From CAYRGY01 sp964424075 (GTDB taxonomy: Bacteria; Patescibacteriota; Gracilibacteria; UBA1369): a stretch of 64,000 nucleotides of DNA. Both the position numbers and the translations under genes were made by a program. The notes below the pieces were generated by a model. It saw only the letters and a program-made list of their open reading frames with translations, did not search any database and was not told the DNA's origin. Every line of letters begins with the position of its first letter. Positions within the stretch are counted from its first letter, which is position 1. The stretch covers positions 57,874 through 121,873 of the forward strand of contig CAYRGY010000005.1 in assembly GCA_964424075.1 (NCBI GenBank), given 5' to 3'. Of the stretch, positions 15,062 to 24,753 are shown one piece after another.

Positions 15062-16705
15062 ATGAAAAAGCTTTCACACTTGGGCAAATTCCTTAAAAAG
15101 CATGCCAAATTGCTCAGCATTATTTTTGGAGTACTTTTTTTTATTGTCCTTTTTGTCATTGCCGCTTTGGGTAGCCTTCGCGTCTTTCTTCCCCATAGCA
15201 TGCAAATTACGGGCTTTCCATTTGGACAGAAAAACTACTTGATCATTTTTCAAAATAACAATGAATTAAGACCCAGCGGAGGATTCATCTCTTCATTTGC
15301 TCACCTCCAATTTACTTCCGGTATTCCTTCCAATTTACAAATTGAAGATGTTTACGGTGACATTGATGAACATCCTTATCAGGAACCACCCTATCCAATG
15401 GAACAATTGCTGGCCAATGAATGGTATCAAGGCTACACCTTCCGTGACGGAAATTATCAAGCAGATTTCCCCCAAACTGCTCAAGAATTGCAAAACCTCT
15501 TTAATCTGACTCAGCCAAATCAGAATTTTGATGGAATAATTGCTGTCAATTTAAATGTATTGCATGATGTAGTTGAAGCTCTGGGACCATTTTACCTTGA
15601 TGGCCGTGAAATCAATCATCACAATCTGTTTGAAGAAATTACCAATTCGGTAAATGACATAGATCGTCATAACAAGGAACAATTGGCTAATCGAAAAGGT
15701 ATTCTTAAGCCACTAGCGTCGGCAATTATTCGCAAAGTCATTTTAAATCCTCTACTCATTCGTCCTCTATCGGACATCATCACTGAGAATCTCGATCAAA
15801 AGGAAATTCAGCTTTATTTCGACCAGCCATCTCTCCAAAATCTTGCCAAAAAGAATGACTGGACAGGTGCCTGGCCCGAATTAGCGGGAGATTTTTTAGC
15901 AGTTGTGGAGGCCAATCTTGGTGGCATGAAATCTGATCGCTATTTACAAAGAAATATCACTTATCATCTACTAATTACCGAAGAAAACTTGCAAGCCAAA
16001 ACCGATCCTAAAGCTACTCTTAGCCTTGACCTTTATCACTACGGCATTGAAAACATCCCCTTGTCCGGTCCTTATTCCGGCTATTTTCGCTTTTACAATT
16101 CCCCACAAGATCAAGTCGCCGATCAAATCGTTAAACTAAATCCGGGTGAGAGAACGACTATTGAAAAGTCCTGGACCATACCATATTCCCACATTGAAGA
16201 CTCAACATATTCGCTTCAGTTGATTAAACAATCCGGTACGGAAGATTTTTATACTATTATCATTGAGCTGCCTCGCGGTTATACACTGCAAAGTGAAGAC
16301 TTCCATACCAAAGAGAATATCGCCTTTTTTCAAGGAATACTCTCCCATGATCTGCAACTGAAGTTGGTTATTTTACCTGACACTTATCCACCCCGACTAG
16401 TCAAACAATCAAATGACCACCTGAATCAAATTTCGCTGCATTTTAATGAAGATCTCAACCTCAGCCACGCTGAAGACCCTTTCACTTACGAAGTAATCGA
16501 TTTGAACGTTAATAGCCCCGAAACAACCGATCAAATCATCATCAAAAATGTCGAGATAACTTCCAAAGATATTTTTCTTAATCTTGAAGGGCAAACCAAT
16601 CAGCATGAAGAGCATTACGGAGTGCTGCTCAAAAACCTTCGTGACACTAAAGGCAATATACTCTCCACCAGACAGATCACAGTAGTCCAACGTCTTAAGG
16701 ACTAG
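15062..16705 (+). CDS. DUF4012-family membrane-anchored extracytoplasmic protein
   Basis: DUF4012 proteins are common in Patescibacteria and Actinobacteria and have no established function. The 547 residues open with a basic stretch and one TM helix (about 18-42), followed by the DUF4012 core. Its hallmark YLIIFQNNNELRPSGGFI (about 59-76) is related to LytR-type folds; further family segments include FDGIIAVNLNVLHDVVEALGP (about 158-178). A beta-rich C-terminal half (about 300-547) completes it. Its ATG follows the lysS stop without a gap and its end overlaps convergent dnaB by four bases. An extracellular role in polymer attachment is possible but unproven. Confidence 0.85.
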   Translation: MKKLSHLGKFLKKHAKLLSIIFGVLFFIVLFVIAALGSLRVFLPHSMQITGFPFGQKNYLIIFQNNNELRPSGGFISSFAHLQFTSGIPSNLQIEDVYGDIDEHPYQEPPYPMEQLLANEWYQGYTFRDGNYQADFPQTAQELQNLFNLTQPNQNFDGIIAVNLNVLHDVVEALGPFYLDGREINHHNLFEEITNSVNDIDRHNKEQLANRKGILKPLASAIIRKVILNPLLIRPLSDIITENLDQKEIQLYFDQPSLQNLAKKNDWTGAWPELAGDFLAVVEANLGGMKSDRYLQRNITYHLLITEENLQAKTDPKATLSLDLYHYGIENIPLSGPYSGYFRFYNSPQDQVADQIVKLNPGERTTIEKSWTIPYSHIEDSTYSLQLIKQSGTEDFYTIIIELPRGYTLQSEDFHTKENIAFFQGILSHDLQLKLVILPDTYPPRLVKQSNDHLNQISLHFNEDLNLSHAEDPFTYEVIDLNVNSPETTDQIIIKNVEITSKDIFLNLEGQTNQHEEHYGVLLKNLRDTKGNILSTRQITVVQRLKD

Positions 16706-18066
16706 TCTACTACCCCCGGTTGAAAACTTCTGTTCTTTTCCACAGAATAAAACTTCATACGTTCTTTTTTGTAAGTAAGTTCCACCCTACCTACCGGGCC
16801 GCTTCTATGTTTGCGAATAAACACATCAGTCATTCCCACGCGCTCAGTATCTTCTTCATAATATTCTTCACGATAGAGCATCATCACGATATCAGCATCT
16901 TGCTCAATTGCTCCGGATTCACGCAAATCTGATAATTGTGGGATTTTAACCGGCCGCATCTCCACCGCACGGGAAAGCTGACTCAAAGCCAAAATCGGAA
17001 TACGTAATTCACGGGCTAAATTCTTCAATGCCCGGGAAATCTCTGAAATCTCATTAACACGATTTTGAGAATTAGTACCTGTGCTCATTAATTGCAAGTA
17101 ATCAATGATTAGAAAATTCAAGCCATGCTCCATCTGCAGGCGTCGTGCTTTCGATCGCAACTCTCCAATTGAATTGCCCACCGAGTCATCAATATAAATA
17201 TTCATTTGATACAAGTCATCCATCACTGAACCGATACGCATAAAATCTTCTTCCTCCAATCGGCCGGTCTTCAATTTCCAGGAATCAACTTCCAGTAGGG
17301 AACTAAACATTCTTTCCACCAACTGCTCCTTACTCATTTCCAAAGTAATAATTCCGACTGTCTGACCTGTTTTAGCCACATTTTGAGCTATATTCAAAGA
17401 AAAAGCAGTTTTACCCATTGCCGGACGGGCAGCCAGAATAATCAAGTCTGAAGGTTGGAAACCGGTCAAAAGATGATCCAAATCGCTGAAGCCGGTCGGC
17501 ACACCTTTATATTTATCCTTGGTAGCCGGATCGTGCAATTCAGTAATCTTGTCATAAGTTGTATTCAAGATTTCTTTAATATGCACGAATTTATCTTTAA
17601 TTGAAGTTTGTGAAACCGCAAACATCGCCTTTTCCGCTTGCTCCAAAAGAACTTCCAGTGGCTCTTCTTCGTTATATCCCAGTCCGGTTATTAAATCTCC
17701 TGCTTTAATTAAGCGGCGCAAAGTAGATTTTTGTTTAACAATTAGAGCATAGTTATAAATATGTGTGGAAGTGTGGACTTCATTTGTTAGCTGCGCCAAA
17801 TAACTAGCCCCACCGATTAATTCCAATTGTTTCTTATCCTCAAGATTTGTCGTTACTGTCAAAAGATCAATCGGTGTACGACGATCAAACAAATCTCGAA
17901 TAGCCTGATAAATTATGCCATGAATATCCTGATAAAAATCTTCTACATTCAACAAGTCGGCAATCTTAATAATTGCATCTTTATCGATTAACAGTGAGCC
18001 CAAAACAGCTTTTTCTGCTTCTATCGAATTAGGAGGAACCCGCAAAAGTTTATCATTGTTGGCCAT
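16702..18066 (-). CDS. dnaB: Replicative DNA helicase DnaB
   Basis: DnaB is the hexameric 5'-3' helicase of the replication fork. The N-terminal domain begins PPNSIEAEKAVLGSLLID and spans about residues 10-110; after a linker, the RecA-like motor has Walker A ARPAMGKTAFS (near 210), Walker B LIIDYLQLM and the arginine-finger region LSQLSRAVE. With the ATG at 18066 it has 454 residues, a normal size. A GTG at 18081 in frame is possible, but the AGGTGA around it is better placed as the ribosome binding site for 18066. No intein is present. Confidence 0.95.
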   Translation of the reverse strand: MANNDKLLRVPPNSIEAEKAVLGSLLIDKDAIIKIADLLNVEDFYQDIHGIIYQAIRDLFDRRTPIDLLTVTTNLEDKKQLELIGGASYLAQLTNEVHTSTHIYNYALIVKQKSTLRRLIKAGDLITGLGYNEEEPLEVLLEQAEKAMFAVSQTSIKDKFVHIKEILNTTYDKITELHDPATKDKYKGVPTGFSDLDHLLTGFQPSDLIILAARPAMGKTAFSLNIAQNVAKTGQTVGIITLEMSKEQLVERMFSSLLEVDSWKLKTGRLEEEDFMRIGSVMDDLYQMNIYIDDSVGNSIGELRSKARRLQMEHGLNFLIIDYLQLMSTGTNSQNRVNEISEISRALKNLARELRIPILALSQLSRAVEMRPVKIPQLSDLRESGAIEQDADIVMMLYREEYYEEDTERVGMTDVFIRKHRSGPVGRVELTYKKERMKFYSVEKNRSFQPGVVD

Positions 18067-18162
18067 GGCATATTTTTTCACCTAATTTGCCACCACATTT
18101 TAACTATATTTTATCAAAACAAAACATTCTTCTGGCATTTTGACTAGCCAGACCAATATTTC

Positions 18163-18534
18163 ATGATTTTAACAATGTCCAGCAGTCGAAAAATTGGATT
18201 AAGAGGCGAAAAAATCGCAGTAGATTATTTGAAAAAACAAGGCTATCAGATAATTGGCACTAATTTTCATTCTCGCTTTGGAGAAATTGACATTATGGCT
18301 TCCAGAAATGAAATTTTACATATAATTGAGGTGAAAACCAGAGTTTCAAATAGCTTCGGTCATCCTGCTGAAGCTTTGTGTCGACGGAAGCTGCAGGCAA
18401 TTTTTAAAACTGCTACAATTTTTATTAGTCAATCTGATCACAACTGGCTTAATTTACAAATTGATCTAATCGCTATAAACTTAGATCAATGCAAAACAAA
18501 CATCATACACTATAAAAACTTATCCTTGAGATGA
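18163..18534 (+). CDS. yraN: UPF0102/YraN-family nuclease-fold protein
   Basis: YraN proteins have a Holliday-junction-resolvase-like endonuclease fold and are of uncertain function. The 123 residues show the conserved GLRGEKIAVDYLKKQGYQI start and the catalytic-type pattern GEIDIMA...HIIEVKTR (the E-x-D and E-x-K of the PD-(D/E)xK fold). Its TGA stop overlaps the ATG of the next gene (ATGA), which shows coupling and also shows that UGA acts as a stop here. An internal ATG at 18175 is an alternative start just four codons in. Confidence 0.9.
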   Translation: MILTMSSSRKIGLRGEKIAVDYLKKQGYQIIGTNFHSRFGEIDIMASRNEILHIIEVKTRVSNSFGHPAEALCRRKLQAIFKTATIFISQSDHNWLNLQIDLIAINLDQCKTNIIHYKNLSLR

Positions 18535-19763
18535 ACCTAGTCATAACTCCCAAACTGAAAATTGCAGTTTTAGGACTAATAGTATTCCTGGGAATTCTGT
18601 TATTGATTTTTGCCGTCTTTTTTAACAAAGGGACATTACTGATTGAACTGGAGCCTTCATATACCGTAAACATTGGAGGTTATCGCAGTTTTGATTGTGA
18701 TGCCAATCCTTGTGAAATCAGTTTGGCACCCGGAGACTATTTCATTGAAATTACCAAAAATGGATATCAGGCTAAATCTCTCAGCATAACAATCCCATTT
18801 TTTGGTGAAACAACTGAAAAACCACAATTGGAGCTACTCCCGGAATCCAGCGTCTTGAGCACTTGGAACCCGGACAATCTTGATCTCAAAGCTGCCCTAA
18901 TGCCGCTTAATTTTCGAGTTTCCGATTGGAACACGCTAAAACTAATTCTCAATTCGCATCCAAATTATCAGAATTTTCAACTTGCTGATGAGCGCATCAT
19001 CATAGATACAGGTAGTGAGATGCTGGCCTATTCCTTTGAGTCGGAATCATCATCCAGTAGATTTCCTCTGGAAACAGGAGATCAATTCAGTTTTGCACCG
19101 GGAGGACAAAGTGTTTTTGCCTTGATCAGGTCACGGCTGTTTAAGAATCAACCACTGGTAAAAATATCACCCACTGATGAATTAATTCTTGATCAGGAAT
19201 CAACAGCCGATCAACTTGAGGCCAAGCAGCAATTCTACAATCAAAAACGTTTGGCCGGATTTTTGCAGTACATCGACCAAGCTAAAATCATCGTATCACC
19301 CAAGCAGCTAAAAGTAGCCATTATTGATCAAGGTTCCCCGGATGAACACAATCTATATATTATTGATTTGGAATTGCAGCAGCGGCAAAAAGCATTGACG
19401 GCAGCAGCAATTTACGATTTCAACTGGCTTAGTGACACCGGATATTTAGTAGAATATCGTGACCCAAGTCTTCTAGTCGATAAGATTGCCCTAGGTGATA
19501 CTATTACTGATCAATTGGAAACTATTCCGATGCAGACTACATTGCAGGCAACTCTGATTCTAAGCGAACAATCGCTAATTTATGCTGAAGCATTAAATCA
19601 GGGTTTTAGACTAAAAAGACTTAATCTTACTGATATGTCAGAAAGTGTATTAGTTACTTTTAGTAGTTTAACACCACCGGATCGAATTGAACTTTCCAAT
19701 CAACCTGATCAAATTTTAGCACTCATTAACAATAATGTTTACAGTCTTAAACTCAACTTCTAA
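18531..19763 (+). CDS. PEGA-domain membrane-anchored protein
   Basis: A 410-residue protein with one N-terminal TM helix (about 8-28) and a PEGA domain (about 32-100). The PEGA pattern is GTLLIELEPSYTVNIGG, then PCEISLAPGDYFIEITKNGY. PEGA domains are surface beta modules thought to bind cell-surface ligands. The remaining about 300 residues are beta-rich with repeated hydrophobic strands resembling a degenerate propeller, but I cannot assign a family. It is coupled to yraN and followed after 9 bases by the aminotransferase-fold gene. Confidence 0.8.
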   Translation: MNLVITPKLKIAVLGLIVFLGILLLIFAVFFNKGTLLIELEPSYTVNIGGYRSFDCDANPCEISLAPGDYFIEITKNGYQAKSLSITIPFFGETTEKPQLELLPESSVLSTWNPDNLDLKAALMPLNFRVSDWNTLKLILNSHPNYQNFQLADERIIIDTGSEMLAYSFESESSSSRFPLETGDQFSFAPGGQSVFALIRSRLFKNQPLVKISPTDELILDQESTADQLEAKQQFYNQKRLAGFLQYIDQAKIIVSPKQLKVAIIDQGSPDEHNLYIIDLELQQRQKALTAAAIYDFNWLSDTGYLVEYRDPSLLVDKIALGDTITDQLETIPMQTTLQATLILSEQSLIYAEALNQGFRLKRLNLTDMSESVLVTFSSLTPPDRIELSNQPDQILALINNNVYSLKLNF

Positions 19764-19772
19764 TCTAAAAAT

Positions 19773-20912
19773 ATGGATATTAGCAAAATTCAAAAAGCGG
19801 TAACTCAGAGACAAAATGACAAAAAAAGTCTGCTAAACCTTTCTTTTCCTGATTTCACTTATTTCCCTCATTTACTTGAAGATCGTCGCATTCAGACTGC
19901 ATTCATCAACATTTTTCGCTATCCATATTATTATCCGAGCCCTAAAGGCGATATTGAAGCCAGAGTAATTATTTCCAAATACTATCAACGGCGCAAATTG
20001 GAAATTGACCCGGAACATATATTGCTGACTGCTAGCATTGCAGAATCCTACAGCTATATTTTCAAAGCCATAGCCAATATGGGAGGTGACATTCTCTGCC
20101 CACTTCCCCGCGCACCTTATCTTGACGAAGCTGCATCATTTATTGATCTAAAACTGAAGGACTATCAATTAAGCCCTACAAGCAGCTGGGATATCGATTT
20201 CAAATCGATGAAGATTACCAATAGAACTAAAGCAATTTTATTGCAGAATCCCCATTTACCCACCGGAAAAATCATTCAAGAAAAGGATCTCAAAGAGCTT
20301 TTGTCACTTTGTAAAAAACACGATTTAATTCTAATCTTAGACGAAAGCCTCAGTGATTTAGTTTTCCATCATAAGCAATTAAATTCCGCCCTCGAAACTG
20401 CTTCCAAAACACAATCAATTATTTCTATCAACTCATTGCAATACGCTTTCGCCTTACCGGGATTCAAAATTAGTTGGCTAACTTTTCACGGAAAGGATAA
20501 GCAACGCAGTGAACTTATGAATGAAATTGAGTATTTAGCTGACACCTTCCTTAATGTCAGTCAATTGCCCATGACAGTTCTTCCTGAAGTTATTAAGTAT
20601 AGCCGAAAATTTCGCAAAAAAATGCGTTTACGCTTAGAAAAAAATCTATCCACCACCATAGCCAAGCTGTCCAAATCAAAAAAGCTTTCTTTTACACCTG
20701 CTCAAGGAGGAGTCTCCCTGATGGTAGAATTGAAACATAAAAAACTGAATCTGGAAGATTTTATTTTACGTCTAATCTCAGAGCAGGGAGTTTACTTACA
20801 TCCCTGTGATTATTACAATTATCCCGGAAATTATTTTGTGATTAGCTTTTTGCAGGATCCTCAGACACTGCGCAAAGGTCTCACTAAACTACTTCAATTC
20901 CTCAAAGCATAA
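19773..20912 (+). CDS. Class I/II aminotransferase-fold protein lacking the PLP lysine (probable pseudo-enzyme)
   Basis: The 379-residue chain follows the fold-type I aminotransferase layout from end to end, but the PLP-binding residues are replaced. The usual NPxNPTG reads NPHLPTG (159-165, Asn to Leu at 162). The Asp that binds the pyridine nitrogen is kept (Asp190, LDESL), but the tyrosine three residues on is Leu193. In the segment that normally reads SLSKxFALPGxRxG, the sequence is SLQYAFALPGFKIS, so the Schiff-base lysine is Tyr224 and the phosphate-binding arginine is Lys232. The C-terminal arginine that binds the substrate carboxylate is also absent (YFVISF). The frame is intact and the surrounding fold is well conserved, so this looks like selection for a non-catalytic or binding role rather than decay. 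It sits between the PEGA gene and comM. Confidence 0.82.
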   Translation: MDISKIQKAVTQRQNDKKSLLNLSFPDFTYFPHLLEDRRIQTAFINIFRYPYYYPSPKGDIEARVIISKYYQRRKLEIDPEHILLTASIAESYSYIFKAIANMGGDILCPLPRAPYLDEAASFIDLKLKDYQLSPTSSWDIDFKSMKITNRTKAILLQNPHLPTGKIIQEKDLKELLSLCKKHDLILILDESLSDLVFHHKQLNSALETASKTQSIISINSLQYAFALPGFKISWLTFHGKDKQRSELMNEIEYLADTFLNVSQLPMTVLPEVIKYSRKFRKKMRLRLEKNLSTTIAKLSKSKKLSFTPAQGGVSLMVELKHKKLNLEDFILRLISEQGVYLHPCDYYNYPGNYFVISFLQDPQTLRKGLTKLLQFLKA

Positions 20913-20969
20913 TTTAAGAAAAATTTAACTTTTGTTAATCGAGATGATCTATGTTGGCATCTAGTAATT

Positions 20970-22523
20970 ATGTTTATGCCCACAAAAGTTAATAGTTGCC
21001 TAGTCATAGGAATAGAAGGCCATCACATTGAAGTTGAAGCAGACATTCTACCCGGTCTGCCCGGCTTTACCATTGTCGGTCTTGGAGATGCCTCTGTTCA
21101 GGAATCCAAGGAGCGAATCCGTTCAGCCATCAAAAAAACTTCCCTTTCCTATCCCACCCAAAAAAAGATTATCAATCTTGCTCCTGCCTCTTTGCGCAAG
21201 CAGGGCCCCAGCTTTGATCTTCCTATAGCCATCGCCTTGTTAGCAGCTTCCGGAAAAATTAATACCGCTAGTTTTACTAATTCAGTTTTTTGCGGAGAAT
21301 TGGGCTTGGACGGTACTCTCAGACCAATCAAAAATACCTTAACTATCGCTGATTTCGCTCAAAAAAATGGTTTTCATAAACTCTATATTCCTGATCTAAA
21401 CTACACGGAAGCAAGTTTGATCAGAGGAATTGAAATAGTACCTATTGGCACTTTAAGCCAATTAATTGATCACTTGAACGACAATACAAAGATAATTCCT
21501 AGACCTAATCAAGCTAGACAGCAGCCACTTTCAGAACTAAGTTTTGATTTCAGTTTAATTCAGGGGCAGCAGCTTGCCAAGCGCGCTTTGCAAATCAGTG
21601 CCGCCGCAGGCCATCACCTATTATTCGTAGGTTCACCCGGCATCGGGAAAACATTACTGGCCAAAGCACTTTCCGAAATTCTTCCCCCTCTGAATCAATC
21701 CGAAGCTCTGGAAGTCGTACGCATCTATTCTGCTGCCAATAAAACCCGACAAAATAATTTTAACCTGGAAAAAAGGCCCTTTCGACAGGTTCATCACAGT
21801 TCCAGTATGACTTCATTGCTAGGCGGTACAGGCTCTTTAATTCCGGGTGAAATATCACTGGCTCATCGCGGGATTCTCTTTTTGGATGAAATAGCTGAAT
21901 TCCCTAAAAAAAATCTTGATGCACTGCGCCAACCTCTAGAAGAAAAACAAATCCATCTTTCCAAAAACAATCTAACTTGCACTTTTCCTGCGGCTTTTAC
22001 ACTTGTAGCTGCTATGAATCTATGTCCCTGTGGTTATTATGGCGATCCTGAAATAAAATGTTCCTGCACACAACAAGAGATTCTCTCCTATCAAAAAAAG
22101 TTGTCCGGACCAGTCTTCGATCGTATAGATCTTTCAGTCAAATTAGATAGACATCGTCTGGATCTAAGCAAACTGACAAATGCTTATCTCAGCGAAATGG
22201 GGCAACAGAGTGAGCTAAACAATTTACGGTCTGCCATTCAAATTGCCCGTGAAATTCAAAAGCATCGCTATCAAAACTCTTCAATCAAACTTAACAGCGA
22301 TCTGGACAGTAAGCATGCTAGACATTTTTTACGTCTAGATTCCAAGGCTGATGACTATTTAGCCAAAATTCATCAAAAAATTAATTTCTCCCCGCGCTCC
22401 ACCATCCACCTGCTCAAAATTGCTCGTACCCTGGCCGACCTCAATCAACAAAACAAAGTTACCGCTGAACACCTTGCCGAAGCCATGCAGTTCAGAAAAC
22501 CGACTTTGCGGGAATTGGTTTAA
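20970..22523 (+). CDS. comM: ComM/YifB-family Mg-chelatase-like AAA+ ATPase
   Basis: ComM is a hexameric branch-migration helicase that extends strand integration during natural transformation. The 517-residue protein has the N-terminal Lon-like ChlI domain (about 15-170, PGLPGFTIVGL), the AAA+ core with Walker A GSPGIGKT (about 221-228) and Walker B ILFLDEIAEF, a Cys-rich insertion CPCGYYGDPEIKCSC (about 352-366) typical of the family, and the C-terminal helical domain ending FRKPTLREL. With dprA, pilB and the ComEC-type MBL protein it suggests DNA uptake capacity. Confidence 0.93.
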   Translation: MFMPTKVNSCLVIGIEGHHIEVEADILPGLPGFTIVGLGDASVQESKERIRSAIKKTSLSYPTQKKIINLAPASLRKQGPSFDLPIAIALLAASGKINTASFTNSVFCGELGLDGTLRPIKNTLTIADFAQKNGFHKLYIPDLNYTEASLIRGIEIVPIGTLSQLIDHLNDNTKIIPRPNQARQQPLSELSFDFSLIQGQQLAKRALQISAAAGHHLLFVGSPGIGKTLLAKALSEILPPLNQSEALEVVRIYSAANKTRQNNFNLEKRPFRQVHHSSSMTSLLGGTGSLIPGEISLAHRGILFLDEIAEFPKKNLDALRQPLEEKQIHLSKNNLTCTFPAAFTLVAAMNLCPCGYYGDPEIKCSCTQQEILSYQKKLSGPVFDRIDLSVKLDRHRLDLSKLTNAYLSEMGQQSELNNLRSAIQIAREIQKHRYQNSSIKLNSDLDSKHARHFLRLDSKADDYLAKIHQKINFSPRSTIHLLKIARTLADLNQQNKVTAEHLAEAMQFRKPTLRELV

Positions 22524-22586
22524 TTTTCCCTACTCAAATCGATTCCAACATCTTATAATAAACCCCGAAAAATAAATATCCGAATT

Positions 22587-23840
22587 ATGTTTATCATTGA
22601 AGGACAGCAAAAACTGTCAGGTACTATTAAAGTAAGCGGTTCCAAGAATGCCGCCCTTCCTATCATTTGTGCAGCGCTCTTATCCAAAAAGCCGGTCACC
22701 CTTCACAATGTCCCCAGAATTTCTGACATCGATGCTTTTATCAAAATACTGAACTCACTCAGTGTAAAAACCACCTTTGAAAAACAAACTTTGACTATTG
22801 ATGCCTCTGAACTTAAGCCGGGTAAGGTTGATGAATCTTTAATCAATAAAATGCGCGGTTCAATTCTCCTTTTCGGGCCTATTCTAGCCAGATTGGGCGA
22901 GCTGGATCTTCCCTTCCCCGGCGGTTGTGTCTTGGGTAAACGTTCTATCGACGCGCACTTACACGCCTTTGAGCAACTTGGTGTCAAAACTATTTCCGCT
23001 AATTCCCGCATTCATCTGAAAGTAAAGAAGCTCCTAGCGAATCAAATTCTCATGCCGGAAATGTCTGTAACTGCAACTGAAAACGCTATTACTTTGGCTG
23101 CACTCACACCTGGAACAACTATACTCAAACTGGTCGCTGCAGAACCGCATGTCCAGGATTTGTGTCATTTCCTCAACAAAATGGGTGCCAAAATCAAGGG
23201 AATTGGTACGCATTATCTGCAAATTGATGGAGTTAAGGATCTAAAAGGAGGCGACTATACTATCACCGGTGATTATCTGGAAGCCGGCACTTATGCTATT
23301 GCAGGGCTCATCACCAAAGGTGAAGTAAAAATAACCGGAATTCCAACTGGTCATTTGGACAGTTTTTGGCAGAAATTGAATGAAATGGAGGCCAATTATA
23401 CCTTGGAAAAGAATGCTGTCATCGTCAAACCAACCAAAACTCTCAAGCCGGTCAAACAGCTTCGTACAGCAGTTCATCCCAGCTTTCCCACCGATCTTCA
23501 GGCACCGTTTTCCGTCTTGTTGACCAAAGCGGACGGCGTCAGCAATGTCTTTGAAACCCTCTTTGAAGGCCGCCTCAATTATCTGATTGAATTGGAAAAA
23601 ATGGGCGCTAAAGTAGCCATGCTTAATCCTCATCAAGCCATGATTTTTGGACCTTGCCGACTGCGGGGTGTGCCGATTGCTTCTATCGACATTCGAGCCG
23701 GTGCAGCAATGGTTTTGGCCGCTTTGGCCGCGGAAGGAACTACTGAAATTTCCAATATCAAATATATTGATCGCGGCTATCAAAATATCGAAGAGAAACT
23801 TTCTTCATTAGGTGCCAAAATCACTCGGGTCGAGCTCTAA
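22587..23840 (+). CDS. murA: UDP-N-acetylglucosamine 1-carboxyvinyltransferase (MurA)
   Basis: MurA transfers enolpyruvate from PEP to UDP-GlcNAc, the first committed step of peptidoglycan synthesis. The 417 residues cover the two EPSP-synthase-like domains. The N-terminal GSKNAALPIICAALL loop binds UDP-GlcNAc and PEP, and the catalytic loop GGCVLGKR carries Cys114, the residue that fosfomycin alkylates; the C-terminal YIDRGYQNIEEKL is typical. The length is normal. A TATAAT at 22554-22559 may be its -10 box, but the -35 is poor. Its end overlaps the convergent MBL gene by 33 bases. Confidence 0.96.
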   Translation: MFIIEGQQKLSGTIKVSGSKNAALPIICAALLSKKPVTLHNVPRISDIDAFIKILNSLSVKTTFEKQTLTIDASELKPGKVDESLINKMRGSILLFGPILARLGELDLPFPGGCVLGKRSIDAHLHAFEQLGVKTISANSRIHLKVKKLLANQILMPEMSVTATENAITLAALTPGTTILKLVAAEPHVQDLCHFLNKMGAKIKGIGTHYLQIDGVKDLKGGDYTITGDYLEAGTYAIAGLITKGEVKITGIPTGHLDSFWQKLNEMEANYTLEKNAVIVKPTKTLKPVKQLRTAVHPSFPTDLQAPFSVLLTKADGVSNVFETLFEGRLNYLIELEKMGAKVAMLNPHQAMIFGPCRLRGVPIASIDIRAGAAMVLAALAAEGTTEISNIKYIDRGYQNIEEKLSSLGAKITRVEL

Positions 23841-24668
23841 ATCCTTCTTCAAATCCCTAATTTCATAGCCTTCTCCATCACTGGATACCTCTATTGTACC
23901 CTGTAAGTCCGTACGCCAAATCTCCAGACCGAAACTCTCAAATCGTTGCAAAGTTTCACTTGCCGGATGCCCGAATTGATTATCCACACCACTTGAAATT
24001 ATTACTGTGCCTGGCTGTATCGCCTCCAGAAGCTTTGCGGAATTGCTGGTGCGACTGCCATGATGCCCGGCTTTCATTACATCTGCTAGCAGTGCATACC
24101 CCTCCAAAACTGCTTCATCTTCCAAATCTCCACTCAAAAATATAGACAAATCGCCATAAATTACCCGCATTACCACTGAACTGTCATTTATATTCTCAAA
24201 CGCAACTCCAAGTAGACTGGTGTCCGGATAAATCAAATCGAAAACTACTTCTCCCAAAGCAAAATCCCAATTACCGTCAACTATCATAACCTCTCCTGAT
24301 ACCTCTTCCAACAGAGTTTTGTATGCAGCATTATGATATTCAGCCCCGGATAGAATTACGCCTGAGATTTGATATTTTCTTATCACATCCACTAGCCCAT
24401 TAACATGATCAGCATGCGGATGAGTCAAAACTAAATAGTCAATTCTATTAATCCAGAATGGCAACACTTCGCTTAAACGGTTTATCACCTGGTCATTGGG
24501 GCCACCATCAATCAAAACATATTCATAGCTGGGTGTGGCAATCAACACTGCGTCACCTTGCCCCACATCTAAAAACCATATTTTGAAGCCACCAGCTAAC
24601 AACAACTCCCATAATGTGAAGCAGATTAAGATGTACCCAAACATAATCCCCAGCCAAATTCGTGTCAT
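23808..24668 (-). CDS. ComEC/Rec2-type metallo-beta-lactamase protein without the channel domain
   Basis: The 286 residues contain one N-terminal TM helix (about 5-25) and the extracytoplasmic MBL domain found at the C-terminus of ComEC. Motifs: LDVGQGDAVLI, LIDGG, the zinc motif THPHADHVNGL, FLSGDLEDEAV and the ComEC-specific MKAGHHGSRTSNS. In ComEC this domain is thought to act on incoming DNA. Here the OB and competence (channel) domains are missing, so the protein is either a split ComEC partner or a stand-alone secreted nuclease or phosphodiesterase. No channel gene is in the window. Confidence 0.85.
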   Translation of the reverse strand: MTRIWLGIMFGYILICFTLWELLLAGGFKIWFLDVGQGDAVLIATPSYEYVLIDGGPNDQVINRLSEVLPFWINRIDYLVLTHPHADHVNGLVDVIRKYQISGVILSGAEYHNAAYKTLLEEVSGEVMIVDGNWDFALGEVVFDLIYPDTSLLGVAFENINDSSVVMRVIYGDLSIFLSGDLEDEAVLEGYALLADVMKAGHHGSRTSNSAKLLEAIQPGTVIISSGVDNQFGHPASETLQRFESFGLEIWRTDLQGTIEVSSDGEGYEIRDLKKDLELDPSDFGT

Positions 24669-24702
24669 GCAGCAAAACTAGCATTCACGAATTAAGCGGA
24701 AA

Positions 24703-24745
24703 TAAAAAAAAGCCCCGAATCTCCACTATGGATCCGGGGCTTTTC
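24703..24745 (-). terminator. Terminator of the LPXTG protein gene (possibly bidirectional)
   Basis: AGCCCCG (24711-24717) pairs with CGGGGCT (24735-24741). On the minus strand the stem is followed by a long T run (plus-strand A's at 24704-24711), just after the LPXTG gene; on the plus strand TTTTCTTTT follows the stem. Confidence 0.85.
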
Positions 24746-24753
24746 TTTTATTT

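Noticed and set aside
23241..23783. A 180-codon open frame on the minus strand
   Set aside because: It lies wholly antisense to murA, whose protein is strongly conserved; the antisense product looks like a shadow frame.
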